Shown: positions 28,585-36,834 of the stretch, piece by piece
Layout of the letters: every line of letters starts with the position of its first letter
Position numbering within the stretch: the first letter of the stretch is position 1
From: Rhodocyclaceae bacterium UBA2271
GTDB lineage: Bacteria; Pseudomonadota; Gammaproteobacteria; Burkholderiales; Rhodocyclaceae
Length of the DNA stretch: 51,915 nucleotides
Reading direction: 5' to 3'
Assembly (NCBI GenBank): GCA_002347405.1
Contig: DDXB01000001.1
Location: forward strand, 32,545-84,459
The notes under the pieces: generated by a model
Database searches by the model: none
Seen by the model: only the letters and a program-made list of their open reading frames with translations
What the model was told of the DNA's origin: nothing
Translations under genes and position numbers: made by a program

Positions 28585-28822
28585 TACCGAAAATGCGGAT
28601 TCGATAGGTGCCATCGAGGCGCGCGACCTCCGAGCAAAAGCCCATGCGCTCCGCGGTGGCGGGAATGGTGGCCGTGGCCTGACGGTCATCCGTTACCACC
28701 ATGACATCGAAGCTGCCGGCGCGGATCGCCGCACTGTTGCTGTTGAGTTCCTTGAGGGTCAGCAGCAGGCAGGAGGGGCAGACCTGGCCGCAGATGTCTA
28801 AATCAATTGTTCGATTCACCAT
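28577..28822 (-). CDS. TusA-family sulfur carrier protein
   Basis: The 81-residue protein has the TusA fold pattern LDICGQVCPSCLLLTLKEL, in which Cys of CP is the persulfide-carrying residue. The usual CPxP is CPSC here, a variant with a second Cys two residues on. Such proteins shuttle sulfane sulfur and, next to YeeE transporters, receive imported thiosulfate-derived sulfur (YeeD-like role). The gene starts 3 bases after the transporter stop and overlaps the downstream GGDEF/EAL gene. Confidence 0.9.
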   Translation of the reverse strand: MVNRTIDLDICGQVCPSCLLLTLKELNSNSAAIRAGSFDVMVVTDDRQATATIPATAERMGFCSEVARLDGTYRIRIFGNV

Positions 28823-28825
28823 GTT

Positions 28826-29938
28826 TTATCGTATCACGAAGCGGGTCAATATTTTTGCGCCAACCCAGGTGCCAGGCAGGAGTCCGACGACAAACAACAG
28901 GCTCTGCAGGGCGAGGATCGGCACACCGCCCCACAGGTGCCAGATATTGCACGATGGCGCCATGCGCGCGGCGAGACCCAGCAGCAGGCCGCCGAGCAGT
29001 GCCGACCACAATTGGCGTTGCGGCAGGCGCCAGCGCAGACGCCACTCGCCCAAAATTAGCGCAGAACCCAGTGCGCCGCAGATGATGCCAAGGATCAGCG
29101 GATACTGGATGGCGGCGATGGCATCGAGTTGCGGTCCCGGCCCGCCTTGGATTGCCTGAGTGGCGAACGGTGGCGTGTAATTGAGCGGTTGCAGTGAAAA
29201 GTAGGCGAGATTCTGCACATGCACGGGGGCAAATAGCGATTCGATACTCGCACCGATTTTCGAATAGGTCGCGGTGATGCCCAGCGGCATGCCGATCAAC
29301 ACGTAGGAGGCAAAGCCGAGCAGGGCGAGGATCAGCGCCGCCTGCCACGGCGCCAGGTGGCCGGCAGCAAAGGACTGGCGCACCATGCGGCCAGCACGGA
29401 ACTGGCGGCTGAGCCAGAAGCCGCCGAGTACAACCAACGGCAGCAGCAGCGTGCTGGGTGACAGGGCCAGCCATTGCGGCAGGGTGATGGTGTTTTCCAC
29501 CAGCACGGTCGATCGGGCAAAGGCGCTCCATTGCGGATGAATCTCGGCGTAAAACGTGGCGCCAGCGATCATGCCGATCACCGCCAGCAGGCTGGCGAAG
29601 CTGCCGGCGCCGAGCTTGAACAGGCTGCCGCAGACACAGCCGCCGGCCAGTACCATGCCAATGCCGAAAACGAAGCCGCCAATGGCATTGGCCAGCGAGG
29701 GTGGGTTGAGCAGCGGAAAAGGGGAAATCGAAATGATGCCGCCGAGGCGCCCCAGTTCGAACAAGGCCATGCTGGCAACGACCAACAGGATCATCTGGCG
29801 CATCAAAAAGAAGTCGCGAAACAGGAACATGTCGCGAAACGACGCCGTCACGCAAAAGTCGGCGCGATGCATGACAAAGCCCGCCACCAGGCCGATGAGC
29901 AGCGAACTGGCGACGATCAGCAGATAGGGCTGTTCCAT
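28826..29938 (-). CDS. YeeE/YedE-family sulfur-compound transporter
   Basis: The 370-residue protein has about nine or ten membrane segments. The conserved cysteine motifs of the family are present: HRADFCVTASFRDMF near the N-terminus, GMVLAGGCVCGSLFKLG in the middle and RMAPSCNIWHLWGGVP near the C-terminus. In the thiosulfate importer studied structurally, these Cys residues relay the sulfur compound through the pore. A TusA-like gene lies directly downstream, the classic YeeE-YeeD arrangement. The actual substrate (thiosulfate, or selenium analogues for YedE) is an inference. Confidence 0.93.
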   Translation of the reverse strand: MEQPYLLIVASSLLIGLVAGFVMHRADFCVTASFRDMFLFRDFFLMRQMILLVVASMALFELGRLGGIISISPFPLLNPPSLANAIGGFVFGIGMVLAGGCVCGSLFKLGAGSFASLLAVIGMIAGATFYAEIHPQWSAFARSTVLVENTITLPQWLALSPSTLLLPLVVLGGFWLSRQFRAGRMVRQSFAAGHLAPWQAALILALLGFASYVLIGMPLGITATYSKIGASIESLFAPVHVQNLAYFSLQPLNYTPPFATQAIQGGPGPQLDAIAAIQYPLILGIICGALGSALILGEWRLRWRLPQRQLWSALLGGLLLGLAARMAPSCNIWHLWGGVPILALQSLLFVVGLLPGTWVGAKILTRFVIR

Positions 29939-29965
29939 CCTGCTTGATCGCCAGTGTGTTTGCCG

Positions 29966-30352
29966 TTACGGGCGCGGCCCGATGAGGCGGGCATGCCGGA
30001 AGGTGGCCGGGGCGTGGGAAAACAGCGCGGACCAGACGACGATAATCCAGAACAGCGTCAGGCGCGGCGCACCCTCGAACATCATCCACCCCACCAGCAG
30101 CAGCTTGGCCAGTACGCCGGCACCGGCAACCTCGAGCAGATGGCTCGGCTTGCGCCAGATGTCGAGCGCGAACATGACAACCCCGCTAGCCGTCACGGCG
30201 GCAGCCAACAGGCTGACGCCCCCCAGATGATCCAGCGGTGCCCCGAACAGCGCCGCACCGAAGGCGATTACCGCAACCAGATGTAACCCGCGCACCAGCA
30301 CGGAAAACCAGCGGCGCAGCAGGTCGGCGCGGGGGAAAGTGGAGGGCGGCAT
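29966..30352 (-). CDS. Small integral membrane protein, unknown
   Basis: The 128-residue protein carries about four membrane segments, such as LHLVAVIAFGAALFGAPL, GVSLLAAAVTASGVVMFALDIW, GVLAKLLLVGW and LFWIIVVWSALFSHA. I do not recognise a family. ATG 30352 was chosen because the longer frame up to 30508 is a translation of the GC-rich repeat. It is 27 bases upstream of the YeeE-type transporter in the same direction, so it probably belongs to the same operon, perhaps as an accessory subunit. Confidence 0.7.
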   Translation of the reverse strand: MPPSTFPRADLLRRWFSVLVRGLHLVAVIAFGAALFGAPLDHLGGVSLLAAAVTASGVVMFALDIWRKPSHLLEVAGAGVLAKLLLVGWMMFEGAPRLTLFWIIVVWSALFSHAPATFRHARLIGPRP

Positions 30353-30360
30353 GGGCGGAT

Positions 30361-30725
30361 TATAGGCCTCCCCCTCACAACCTCCCCCGCGCGGAGGCTG
30401 ACACCCGCCCCCTCCCGGCCTCCCCCGCGCGGGGGAGGCGACTTTTTTGCCTACGGCCGCCGCTACGCGGCTTAACGCCGGCGTTGCCGGCATTAGCCTA
30501 CGCCGCAACTGCGCGACGGCGTCGCTTGTTGTCGCTGCGCTCGTCTGTTACGGGGCGCCCCCGGTCATGCTTTGACGCGGCTTGCGGCTGGCGCCGCTTG
30601 CCGTCTCGCCTTGGCAGCCCTCTCCATCAATCCCTCTCCCGCAAGCGGGAGAGGGAAGCGATCTGCCTCCTCTCTCCCACTGGGAGAGAGGTCGGGAGAG
30701 AGGGATTGGCCCAGCGCAAACGCTG
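30361..30725 (+). repeat. GC-rich modular repeat, copy C
   Basis: The hairpin here is a perfect 20-bp palindrome at 30419-30438 (CCTCCCCC then GCGC then GGGGGAGG), followed after CGAC by six T, terminator-like. The ACGGCCGCCGCTACGCGG, CGCTTGTTGTCGCTGCGCTCG and GGCTGGCGCCGC blocks follow, then CCCTCTCCCGCAAGCGGGAGAGGG and GGGAGAGAGGTCGGGAGAGAGGG. This is the only copy lying between two divergent genes and not behind a stop codon. It occupies the 415-base gap 30353-30767. Confidence 0.85.
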
Positions 30726-30767
30726 CATTTTCACGTTAGAATGGCTCCGTCATTCCGGGTCCCTGCC

Positions 30768-31115
30768 ATGCGCCACCACTCATTCCGCCTCTCGCTACTT
30801 GCCCTGCTGTGTGCCGTTGTCCTGCCGGCCGCTGCCCAGACTCGTCCGCCCGATCTGCAACCTCTTCCCGAACCACCCCCGCCGCCGCCGGGCCTGGTTG
30901 ATCCTGCCCTGGAACCGCAAGTCACCATCACAAAACGGGGCGAGGACCGGGTCGAGGAATTCCGCCTGAGCGGCAAGCTTTACATGATCAAGGTGACGCC
31001 GCCCAACGGCATACCCTATTACCTGATCGACCCCAAAGGCGATGGCAGCTTCGTACGACAGGATGTCGGCGACAAGACGCTGTCCGTGCCGATGTGGGTC
31101 ATTCGCACGTTCTAG
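30768..31115 (+). CDS. DUF2782 secreted protein
   Basis: The 115-residue protein has a signal peptide (RLSLLALLCAVVLPAAAQ), a Pro-rich stretch (PLPEPPPPPPGLVDP) and the DUF2782 core VTITKRGEDRVEEFRLSGKLYMIKVTP. The core ends GIPYYLIDPKGDGSF. The family is typical of betaproteobacteria, often near polA; its role is unknown. ATG 30768 directly opens the signal peptide; ATG 30741 would add nine residues. The upstream extension seen as open frame is repeat sequence. Confidence 0.85.
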   Translation: MRHHSFRLSLLALLCAVVLPAAAQTRPPDLQPLPEPPPPPPGLVDPALEPQVTITKRGEDRVEEFRLSGKLYMIKVTPPNGIPYYLIDPKGDGSFVRQDVGDKTLSVPMWVIRTF

Positions 31116-31124
31116 CCGCCGGCA

Positions 31125-31937
31125 ATGCAGGCGCGACGTTTGCCCGCAGCGCGCGGGACGTTCTGGTTGCTTGAGGGTTTCCGGCTGTTTCGCCGCAATC
31201 CGCCGCTGATTACCGCCCTGACGCTGCTTTATCTGCTGCTGGTGCAGAGCGTGACGGTGTTGTTGCCGGGCATTGGCCCGATCCTCCTGCCGCTGGTGCT
31301 ACCCGTCCTGACGCTGATCGTTGCCAATGGCTGTCGGTTGGTCGATGAAGGACTCCAGCCGGGGAAAGTCACCCTGTTGCGCGGCCTGACCGGCAGCGAG
31401 GCCAATGGTCTCGCCATGCTGCGCCTCGGTCTGCTGCAACTGGTCGGCGCCTTGATCCTGGTGTGGGTGAATTCGGCGCTGGGAGACGGCACCGATCCGT
31501 TTACCGGCCTTGAGAGTGCGGCGAGCCTGCCCGCCACGGAGGGTGGCGCAGGGGTTGCGGCGCGTGACGCCGACATGCTGAGTGCCCTGCTGCGTCTGAT
31601 GCTGCTGTCCGCGCCGCTGATCATCGCCTTCTGGTTTGCCCCCTTCCTGACGGGCTGGGATCGCGTCAGCCCGCTAAAATCGATGTTTTTCAGCACGGTT
31701 GCCGCCTGGCGCAACTGGCGGGCGTTTGCCATGTTCACCCTCGCGGTAGTTGTTGTTGCGGGTATTGTGCCCGGACTGCTCTTGATCCTTGTCAGCCAGA
31801 TTGCCGGATTGGCGACCAACGTTGCCTTTGTTGCGGTGCGCATGGTGCTGATCTTTCTCGTTGCGCCGGTGCTGACCGCCAGCATCTACGTCAGTTACCG
31901 TGACATCTTTCGTCCTTCCGTGGACGAGAATGCCTGA
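31125..31937 (+). CDS. BPSS1780-like integral membrane protein
   Basis: The 270-residue protein begins with a short soluble stretch (GTFWLLEGFRLFRRNPPLI). Six or so membrane helices follow, arranged in two halves with a hydrophilic loop around residues 120-150 (GDGTDPFTGLESAASLPATEGGAG). The opening FWLLEGFRLFRRNP and repeated helix pairs match proteins labelled BPSS1780 in betaproteobacteria. The function is not known. It starts 9 bases after the DUF2782 stop, so the two genes are co-directional and probably co-transcribed. Confidence 0.75.
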   Translation: MQARRLPAARGTFWLLEGFRLFRRNPPLITALTLLYLLLVQSVTVLLPGIGPILLPLVLPVLTLIVANGCRLVDEGLQPGKVTLLRGLTGSEANGLAMLRLGLLQLVGALILVWVNSALGDGTDPFTGLESAASLPATEGGAGVAARDADMLSALLRLMLLSAPLIIAFWFAPFLTGWDRVSPLKSMFFSTVAAWRNWRAFAMFTLAVVVVAGIVPGLLLILVSQIAGLATNVAFVAVRMVLIFLVAPVLTASIYVSYRDIFRPSVDENA

Positions 31938-31990
31938 GCGGCCGGGGTTTTCTGACCCCCACCTGGCGGGAATCCCGGAGGTGGAGCGGC

Positions 31991-32656
31991 GTGGCTGGCA
32001 TTAACCCGGATCCCTTAGGCATTCTCGGTGGTACCTTTGATCCGGTGCATAACGCCCACCTGGCATTGGCGCAGGCCGCGCTTGACCGACTGGGGATCGC
32101 CCGGGTGCTGTGGATTCCTGCCGGACAACCGCCACATCGCGCCGCGCCGCGGGTCGCGCCAGCCGATCGCCTGGCCATGGTCCAGGCGGCCATCGCCGCC
32201 GAACCGCGCTTTCTGCTGGATGCCAGCGAGGTTGCCAGTCAGGCGCCCAGTTTTACCGTTCACACCCTCCAGCGCTTGCGCCGGCAGTATGGCCCGACCC
32301 GACCGCTGGTGTTGCTGATGGGTGCGGATGCCTTTCTCGGGCTGACGGGTTGGCATCGCTGGCAGGAACTGTTTGGGCTTGCCCACCTGGCCGTGGCCAC
32401 CCGACCAGGGTTCCCGCTCGACAAGCTTACCCCACCGCTGGCGGCCGAGATGACCGATCGCCATTGTCTTGACCCTGCCGGTGTGGCCGTTGCTCCCAGT
32501 GGCCGTATTCTGACTTTCGAACTCATCGCCGGCACGGTTTCCGCCACCGAGGTACGCGGTCTGCTTGCGGCGAATGCGCCGGAGACAGTGTTGTCAACAT
32601 TGCTGCCAGCGGCCGTTCTCGACTATATTCATCAACATTCCCTTTACCGCCACTGA
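31991..32656 (+). CDS. nadD: Nicotinate-nucleotide adenylyltransferase
   Basis: NadD adenylates nicotinate mononucleotide in NAD biosynthesis. The 221-residue protein has the nucleotidyltransferase start GILGGTFDPVHNAHL (an HxxH-type ATP site), then WIPAGQPPHR, LLMGADAFLGL and the C-terminal SATEVR phosphate-binding block. The start is GTG 31991 with GGAGGTGGAG upstream. The next gene rsfS begins two bases after its stop, part of the conserved nadD-rsfS-rlmH-maf-rng run. Confidence 0.96.
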   Translation: MAGINPDPLGILGGTFDPVHNAHLALAQAALDRLGIARVLWIPAGQPPHRAAPRVAPADRLAMVQAAIAAEPRFLLDASEVASQAPSFTVHTLQRLRRQYGPTRPLVLLMGADAFLGLTGWHRWQELFGLAHLAVATRPGFPLDKLTPPLAAEMTDRHCLDPAGVAVAPSGRILTFELIAGTVSATEVRGLLAANAPETVLSTLLPAAVLDYIHQHSLYRH

Positions 32657-32657
32657 T

Positions 32658-33023
32658 ATGGACATCCGCAAACTACAAAAAATCACCGTCAATGCCCTCG
32701 AAGACATCAAGGGCCGCGATATCGAAGTCATCAACACCAAAAAGCTTACCTCGCTGTTTGACCTCATCATCATTGCCAGTGCCGATTCGACGCGGCAGGT
32801 CAAGGCGCTCGCCCGCAATGTCCATGACAAGGTCAAGGAGGCGGGCGGTGAAGTGCTGGGCATGGAGGGCGAGGATGCCGGCGAATGGGTGCTGGTTGAC
32901 CTGGGCGACATTGTTGTCCATGTCATGCAGCCCAATGTGCGGCTGCACTACGACCTTGAATCGCTCTGGCAGATGAAGCCGAAAAGGGATGTGGCCAGCA
33001 AGGTCGCAACGCCGGAAAAGTGA
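32658..33023 (+). CDS. rsfS: Ribosomal silencing factor RsfS
   Basis: RsfS binds ribosomal protein uL14 and blocks joining of the subunits in starvation. The 121-residue protein shows NALEDIKGRDIEVINTKKLTSLFDLIIIASADS and VLVDLGDIVVHVMQPNVRLHYDLESLW, the family core. ATG 32658 sits one base past the nadD stop. Its own stop overlaps the GTG start of rlmH (GTGA). Confidence 0.96.
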   Translation: MDIRKLQKITVNALEDIKGRDIEVINTKKLTSLFDLIIIASADSTRQVKALARNVHDKVKEAGGEVLGMEGEDAGEWVLVDLGDIVVHVMQPNVRLHYDLESLWQMKPKRDVASKVATPEK

Positions 33024-33490
33024 AGCTTCTGGTCGTCGCCGTCGGTACCCGCCTGCCCGACTGGATGAACGCCGGTTTTGCCGAATACGCGAAACGCATG
33101 CCGCGCGAATTGCCGCTGGAGCTGGTCGAGATCAAGCCCGAACCGCGCACCACCGGCAAGCCGGTGGACGCCATGATGGCCGCCGAAGCGAAACGCATCG
33201 AAGCCGCGCTGCCGTCCCGCTGCCGGCGCATCGCGCTGGATGAGCACGGCGATGCGCCCGATACCCGCGCGCTGACGCAGCGCCTCGGTCAATGGCAGGA
33301 AGAGGGCGCCGACGTCGCCTTCCTCATCGGTGGTCCGGATGGGCTCGACCCGGCGCTCAAGCAGGGCGCCCATGAGCGCTTGCGCCTGTCCTCGCTTACA
33401 CTGCCGCATGGCCTTGCCCGTGTTGTGCTGGCTGAAGCGCTGTATCGCGCCCATAGCCTGCAAAAGGGGCATCCTTACCATCGCGACTAG
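33020..33490 (+). CDS. rlmH: 23S rRNA pseudouridine-1915 N3-methyltransferase RlmH
   Basis: The 156-residue SPOUT enzyme shows LVVAVGTRLPDWMNAGFAEYAKR at the start, then FLIGGPDGLDP at the AdoMet knot and the C-terminal LAEALYRAHSLQKGHPYHRD that forms the active site. It methylates pseudouridine 1915 of 23S rRNA in assembled 70S ribosomes. GTG start overlapping the rsfS stop indicates coupled translation. Length equals that of E. coli RlmH within one residue. Confidence 0.97.
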   Translation: MKLLVVAVGTRLPDWMNAGFAEYAKRMPRELPLELVEIKPEPRTTGKPVDAMMAAEAKRIEAALPSRCRRIALDEHGDAPDTRALTQRLGQWQEEGADVAFLIGGPDGLDPALKQGAHERLRLSSLTLPHGLARVVLAEALYRAHSLQKGHPYHRD

Positions 33491-33500
33491 CTGAATACTC

Positions 33501-34118
33501 ATGACCACGCTCGAACCCCGGATCTATCTGGCTTCGCAAAGCCCACGTCGACGTGAATTATTGGCGCAAGTCGGCGTGCGTTTTGACCTGTTGCTGTTTC
33601 GCAGCGGCAACCGCGCTGATTCTTCCACCTGCGAGGATCCGCTGCCCGGCGAGCAGCCGGATGTTTATGCCCTGCGGGTTGCTGCGGCCAAGGCGCGCCA
33701 TGGCACACGGTTGCTGCAGGAGCGGCGCTTGCCGCTGCGCCCGGTGCTGGCCGCCGACACCACCCTTGACGTCGATGGCGAGATCATCGGCAAGCCGCGC
33801 GACGATACCGCTGCGACGGCGATTCTCACCCGTCTGTCCGGTCGTAGCCACCGCGTGCTGACGGCTATTGCCGTGAAGCAGGACGAACGTTTGGAGCAGC
33901 GGCTGTCGATCAGCGAAGTGCGGTTTCGTAGATTGTCCTTGCCTGAAATCCAGCGTTATGTCAGCAGTGGGGAACCGCGCGACAAGGCCGGCGCCTACGG
34001 AATTCAGGGATTTGCCGCCATGTTCATCGAGGAAATCCGTGGCAGCCACTCCGGCATCGTCGGCCTGCCGCTGTGCGAAACCGTGCTGCTATTGCGCGAA
34101 TTCGGTTATCCGGTATGA
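33501..34118 (+). CDS. maf: Maf-like nucleotide pyrophosphatase (YhdE type)
   Basis: Maf proteins hydrolyse noncanonical or pyrimidine nucleotides and may clean the pool. The 205-residue protein has IYLASQSPRRRELL, ADTTLDVDGEIIGKPRD, LSGRSHRVLTAI and DKAGAYGIQGFAAMFIEEIRGSHSGIVGLPL. The overall pattern fits the dTTP/UTP-preferring YhdE branch; the substrate is inferred. It starts 10 bases after rlmH. The 148 bases up to rng contain only the strong rng ribosome site. Confidence 0.95.
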   Translation: MTTLEPRIYLASQSPRRRELLAQVGVRFDLLLFRSGNRADSSTCEDPLPGEQPDVYALRVAAAKARHGTRLLQERRLPLRPVLAADTTLDVDGEIIGKPRDDTAATAILTRLSGRSHRVLTAIAVKQDERLEQRLSISEVRFRRLSLPEIQRYVSSGEPRDKAGAYGIQGFAAMFIEEIRGSHSGIVGLPLCETVLLLREFGYPV

Positions 34119-34266
34119 CAAGGCTACTTGCCACGGCGAACACGGCGACGCGGCCAACAGCAATCGTTGGCGTGACCGAAGGGAATCCCCGTGGGGCTGG
34201 CGGGACGGCGGGGCGGCAGCATTACTTCGTCCTTCGCCGTGTCACCGTGGTGCAGAGGAGGTTTCC

Positions 34267-35736
34267 ATGATGAATGAAGAATTCCTCATCAACTTCACCC
34301 CACAGGAAACCCGCGTCGCGCTGATTCAGCAGGGCGCCGTGCAGGAATTGCACATAGAGCGCATTGGCGGGCGCGGCATCGTTGGCAACATCTATCGCGG
34401 CCGTGTGGTCCGCGTGTTGCCGGGCATGCAGTCGGCTTTCATCGAGATTGGACTGGAGCGGACGGCCTTCCTCCATGTTGCCGACATCTGGAGCGGTAAT
34501 AACGGCGAGCGGCATGGCAACGGTCAGCACCCGATCGAGCGCTTGATCGTGGCGGGTGAAACGCTGATGGTACAGGCGCTCAAGGACCCCATCAGCACCA
34601 AGGGCGCCCGCCTGACGACGCAGATCTCGCTGGCCGGCCGCCTGCTTGTTTATCTGCCCCAGGAAAAGCACATCGGCATATCGCAGAAAATTGACGACGA
34701 GGACGGTCGCCGCGAGCAGTTGCGCGAACGCATCGCACAACTGCTATCCGCGGATGAGACCGGCGGGTTCATTGTGCGCACCATGGCCGAGAACGCCAGT
34801 GATGAGGAACTGGCGGCTGACATCGCCTATCTGCGTCGCCTGTGGCAGGAAATCCGCCTGCTGGGTGCGCGCACGGCCGCTCCCGCGCTGCTGCATCACG
34901 ACCTCACGCTATCCCAGCGCGTGCTGCGCGATCTGGCTGGTCCGGAAACCAGCCGCATCGTGGTTGACTCGCAAGAGAATTTCCAGAAACTGGCCACCTT
35001 CGCCAACGAATACATGCCGCAGCTGGCGCCATTGCTGACGCATTACACCGGCGAGCGGCCGCTGTTCGATCTCTACTCCGCCGAGGAAGAAATACAGAAG
35101 GCGCTGGGGCGCCGCGTCGATCTCAAATCCGGTGGCTACCTCATCATCGACCAGACCGAGGCGCTGACCACTATCGATGTGAACACCGGCGCCTTCGTCG
35201 GCGCGCGTAATTTCGACGAGACGATTTTCAAGACCAACCTCGAGGCGGCGCAGACCATTGCGCGGCAACTGCGCCTGCGCAATCTCGGTGGCATCATCAT
35301 TGTCGATTTCATCGACATGGAGTCGATTGACCACCGTTCCGCCGTGCTGGTGGAACTGGACAAGGCGCTCGCCCGCGACCACACGCGCATTTCGGTGAAC
35401 GGTTTCACCCAGCTCGGGCTGGTCGAACTCACCCGCAAGCGCACCCGCGAATCGCTGGCGCAGATCCTCTGCGAACCCTGCCCCACCTGTGGCGGACGCG
35501 GCATCGTCAAGACTGCCCAGACCGTCGCCTACGAGATCCTGCGCGAACTGCTACGCGAGGCACGCCAGTTCTCCGCGCGCGAAATGCGGGTCTTGGCCGC
35601 CCCGGCGGTCATTGATCTTTTCCTCGACGAAGAATCGCAGTCGGTGGCGATGCTGTCCGACTTCATCAGCCGCCCCATCTCGCTGCAGGCTGAACCCAGC
35701 TACAACCACGAGCAATACGACATTGTGCTGATGTGA
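34267..35736 (+). CDS. rng: Ribonuclease G
   Basis: RNase G processes the 5' end of 16S rRNA and some mRNAs. The 489-residue protein has an N-terminal S1-like domain (GNIYRGRVVRVLPGMQSAFIEIGLERTAFLHVADI), then ALTTIDVNTGAFVG and GGIIIVDFIDM around the catalytic Asp residues. The Zn-link is CEPCPTCGGRG. ATG 34267 follows AGAGGAGG at good spacing; the frame extends far upstream but that part shadows maf. There is no C-terminal scaffold arm as in RNase E, which fits RNase G. Confidence 0.96.
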   Translation: MMNEEFLINFTPQETRVALIQQGAVQELHIERIGGRGIVGNIYRGRVVRVLPGMQSAFIEIGLERTAFLHVADIWSGNNGERHGNGQHPIERLIVAGETLMVQALKDPISTKGARLTTQISLAGRLLVYLPQEKHIGISQKIDDEDGRREQLRERIAQLLSADETGGFIVRTMAENASDEELAADIAYLRRLWQEIRLLGARTAAPALLHHDLTLSQRVLRDLAGPETSRIVVDSQENFQKLATFANEYMPQLAPLLTHYTGERPLFDLYSAEEEIQKALGRRVDLKSGGYLIIDQTEALTTIDVNTGAFVGARNFDETIFKTNLEAAQTIARQLRLRNLGGIIIVDFIDMESIDHRSAVLVELDKALARDHTRISVNGFTQLGLVELTRKRTRESLAQILCEPCPTCGGRGIVKTAQTVAYEILRELLREARQFSAREMRVLAAPAVIDLFLDEESQSVAMLSDFISRPISLQAEPSYNHEQYDIVLM

Positions 35737-35741
35737 TGAGC

Positions 35742-35757
35742 CGGTGCCATGGCACCG
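35742..35757. promoter_or_regulatory. 16-bp perfect palindrome after rng
   Basis: CGGTGCCATGGCACCG lies 5 bases past the rng stop. No T-run follows, so a terminator is uncertain; it may be a protein binding site or an mRNA 3' hairpin. Confidence 0.35.
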
Positions 35758-35843
35758 TTCCACAAGCTTCACACAAACACTTACAAACCGCCTGTCAGCG
35801 GTCGTAGCGGCGGAACGTTGGTCGACGTACTACGGAGACCATC

Positions 35844-36251
35844 ATGAAAATACTCACTACCGGATTCATCGCCTGCCTGCTCTTGGCAACTTCAGTTCCC
35901 GCCCTGGCCGATCGGGGGGAACGGCACTTCCGACCGGATCGCCATGATCGCCATTTCAACAAGCAAATCCGTCATTTCCACAAGCACGATCGCCATATCG
36001 ACAAGCACGCCCGCTATTACTACCAGCCACATCATGGTCATGGCCCAAACTTGGGCGGCTTGGGCATCGGCCTGGCGGTCGGTGGCGTGATGCTGGCGCT
36101 GGAGGCACCCAGACCACCGCGGGTCGTCGTGGTGGCTGCACCGCCGGTGCGTCCGCCGGTGCAGATGTGGCACTACTGTGAATCCTCGCGGACTTATTAC
36201 CCCTATGTGCAGTATTGCCCCGAAGGCTGGCGCGCCGTGTCGCCGTGGTGA
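35844..36251 (+). CDS. His-rich secreted protein with YPYVxYCPEGW end
   Basis: The 135-residue protein has a signal peptide (TGFIACLLLATSVPALA). A strongly basic His/Arg/Asp region of about 45 residues with repeated DRHxxKxxRHFHKHDRH-type units follows, then a Gly-rich hydrophobic stretch, and a C-terminal CESSRTYYPYVQYCPEGWRAV. The last part is shared by many small uncharacterised proteobacterial secreted proteins. The His spacing suggests metal binding, but this is inference. AGACC precedes the ATG; the gene is convergent with the NlpC/P60 gene. Confidence 0.75.
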   Translation: MKILTTGFIACLLLATSVPALADRGERHFRPDRHDRHFNKQIRHFHKHDRHIDKHARYYYQPHHGHGPNLGGLGIGLAVGGVMLALEAPRPPRVVVVAAPPVRPPVQMWHYCESSRTYYPYVQYCPEGWRAVSPW

Positions 36252-36267
36252 GCTACTTTTCCTGTGG

Positions 36268-36777
36268 CTAATCGAAGTAAGTGCGAGCTTCCTCGAAGCG
36301 CGTTGCAAACCAGCCCTGTGTAAGGCTTTCAGTGCGCACTTTGCCGTTGCTGTTGGGCGCGTGCACGAAGCGGCCGTCACCGATGTAGATGCCGACGTGC
36401 GAGCGTGGCCGGTTGCGGGTGTTGAAAAACACCAGATCACCGGGGCGCAAGCCGTTGTCGCCTACGGGTTGTCCGAAACGGGCCATGTCGGCGGCCGAGC
36501 CGTTCAAATTCAGGCCGGCTGCATTGCCGAACACATAGCTCACCATGCCGCTGCAATCGAGTCCGGCGGCGGGATTCTTGCCGCCGAAGCGATAACCGGT
36601 ATCGACCAGTCCGAGCGCGAACATCACCACATCGTGCGCCCGCGAATCGGCCGGGACGCGTGCCTCTGCCGGCAAGCGCGCGATCGCGGAGGGTGCTGGC
36701 GCCGCCACGGTTGGGGTGCCACCAAAATGGCCGCAACCGGCCAGCGCCAGGACAAGAAGAATCAGCAAGCGATGCAT
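36268..36777 (-). CDS. NlpC/P60-family cell-wall peptidase, lipoprotein
   Basis: The 169-residue protein starts with a lipoprotein signal ending in LALAGC. A C40 peptidase domain follows: ALGLVDTGYRFGGKNPAAGLDCSGMVSYVF holds the catalytic Cys (LDCSG), and RSHVGIYIGDGRFVHAP the catalytic His. Enzymes of this type cut the D-Glu/diaminopimelate bond in peptidoglycan stem peptides, with Spr/NlpC as relatives. It should face the periplasm. It is divergent from gabD. Confidence 0.93.
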   Translation of the reverse strand: MHRLLILLVLALAGCGHFGGTPTVAAPAPSAIARLPAEARVPADSRAHDVVMFALGLVDTGYRFGGKNPAAGLDCSGMVSYVFGNAAGLNLNGSAADMARFGQPVGDNGLRPGDLVFFNTRNRPRSHVGIYIGDGRFVHAPNSNGKVRTESLTQGWFATRFEEARTYFD

Positions 36778-36834
36778 GGGTCAATCCTATTCCGATAGAC
36801 TTGTTACCGACCCGAAAAAAAAGGAGCAAAACTC

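Noticed and set aside
31471..31490. TTCGGCGCTGGGAGACGGC in the BPSS1780-like gene
   Set aside because: Resembles the 24-bp motif but lacks AAAG and has a different spacing; treated as chance in GC-rich coding sequence.
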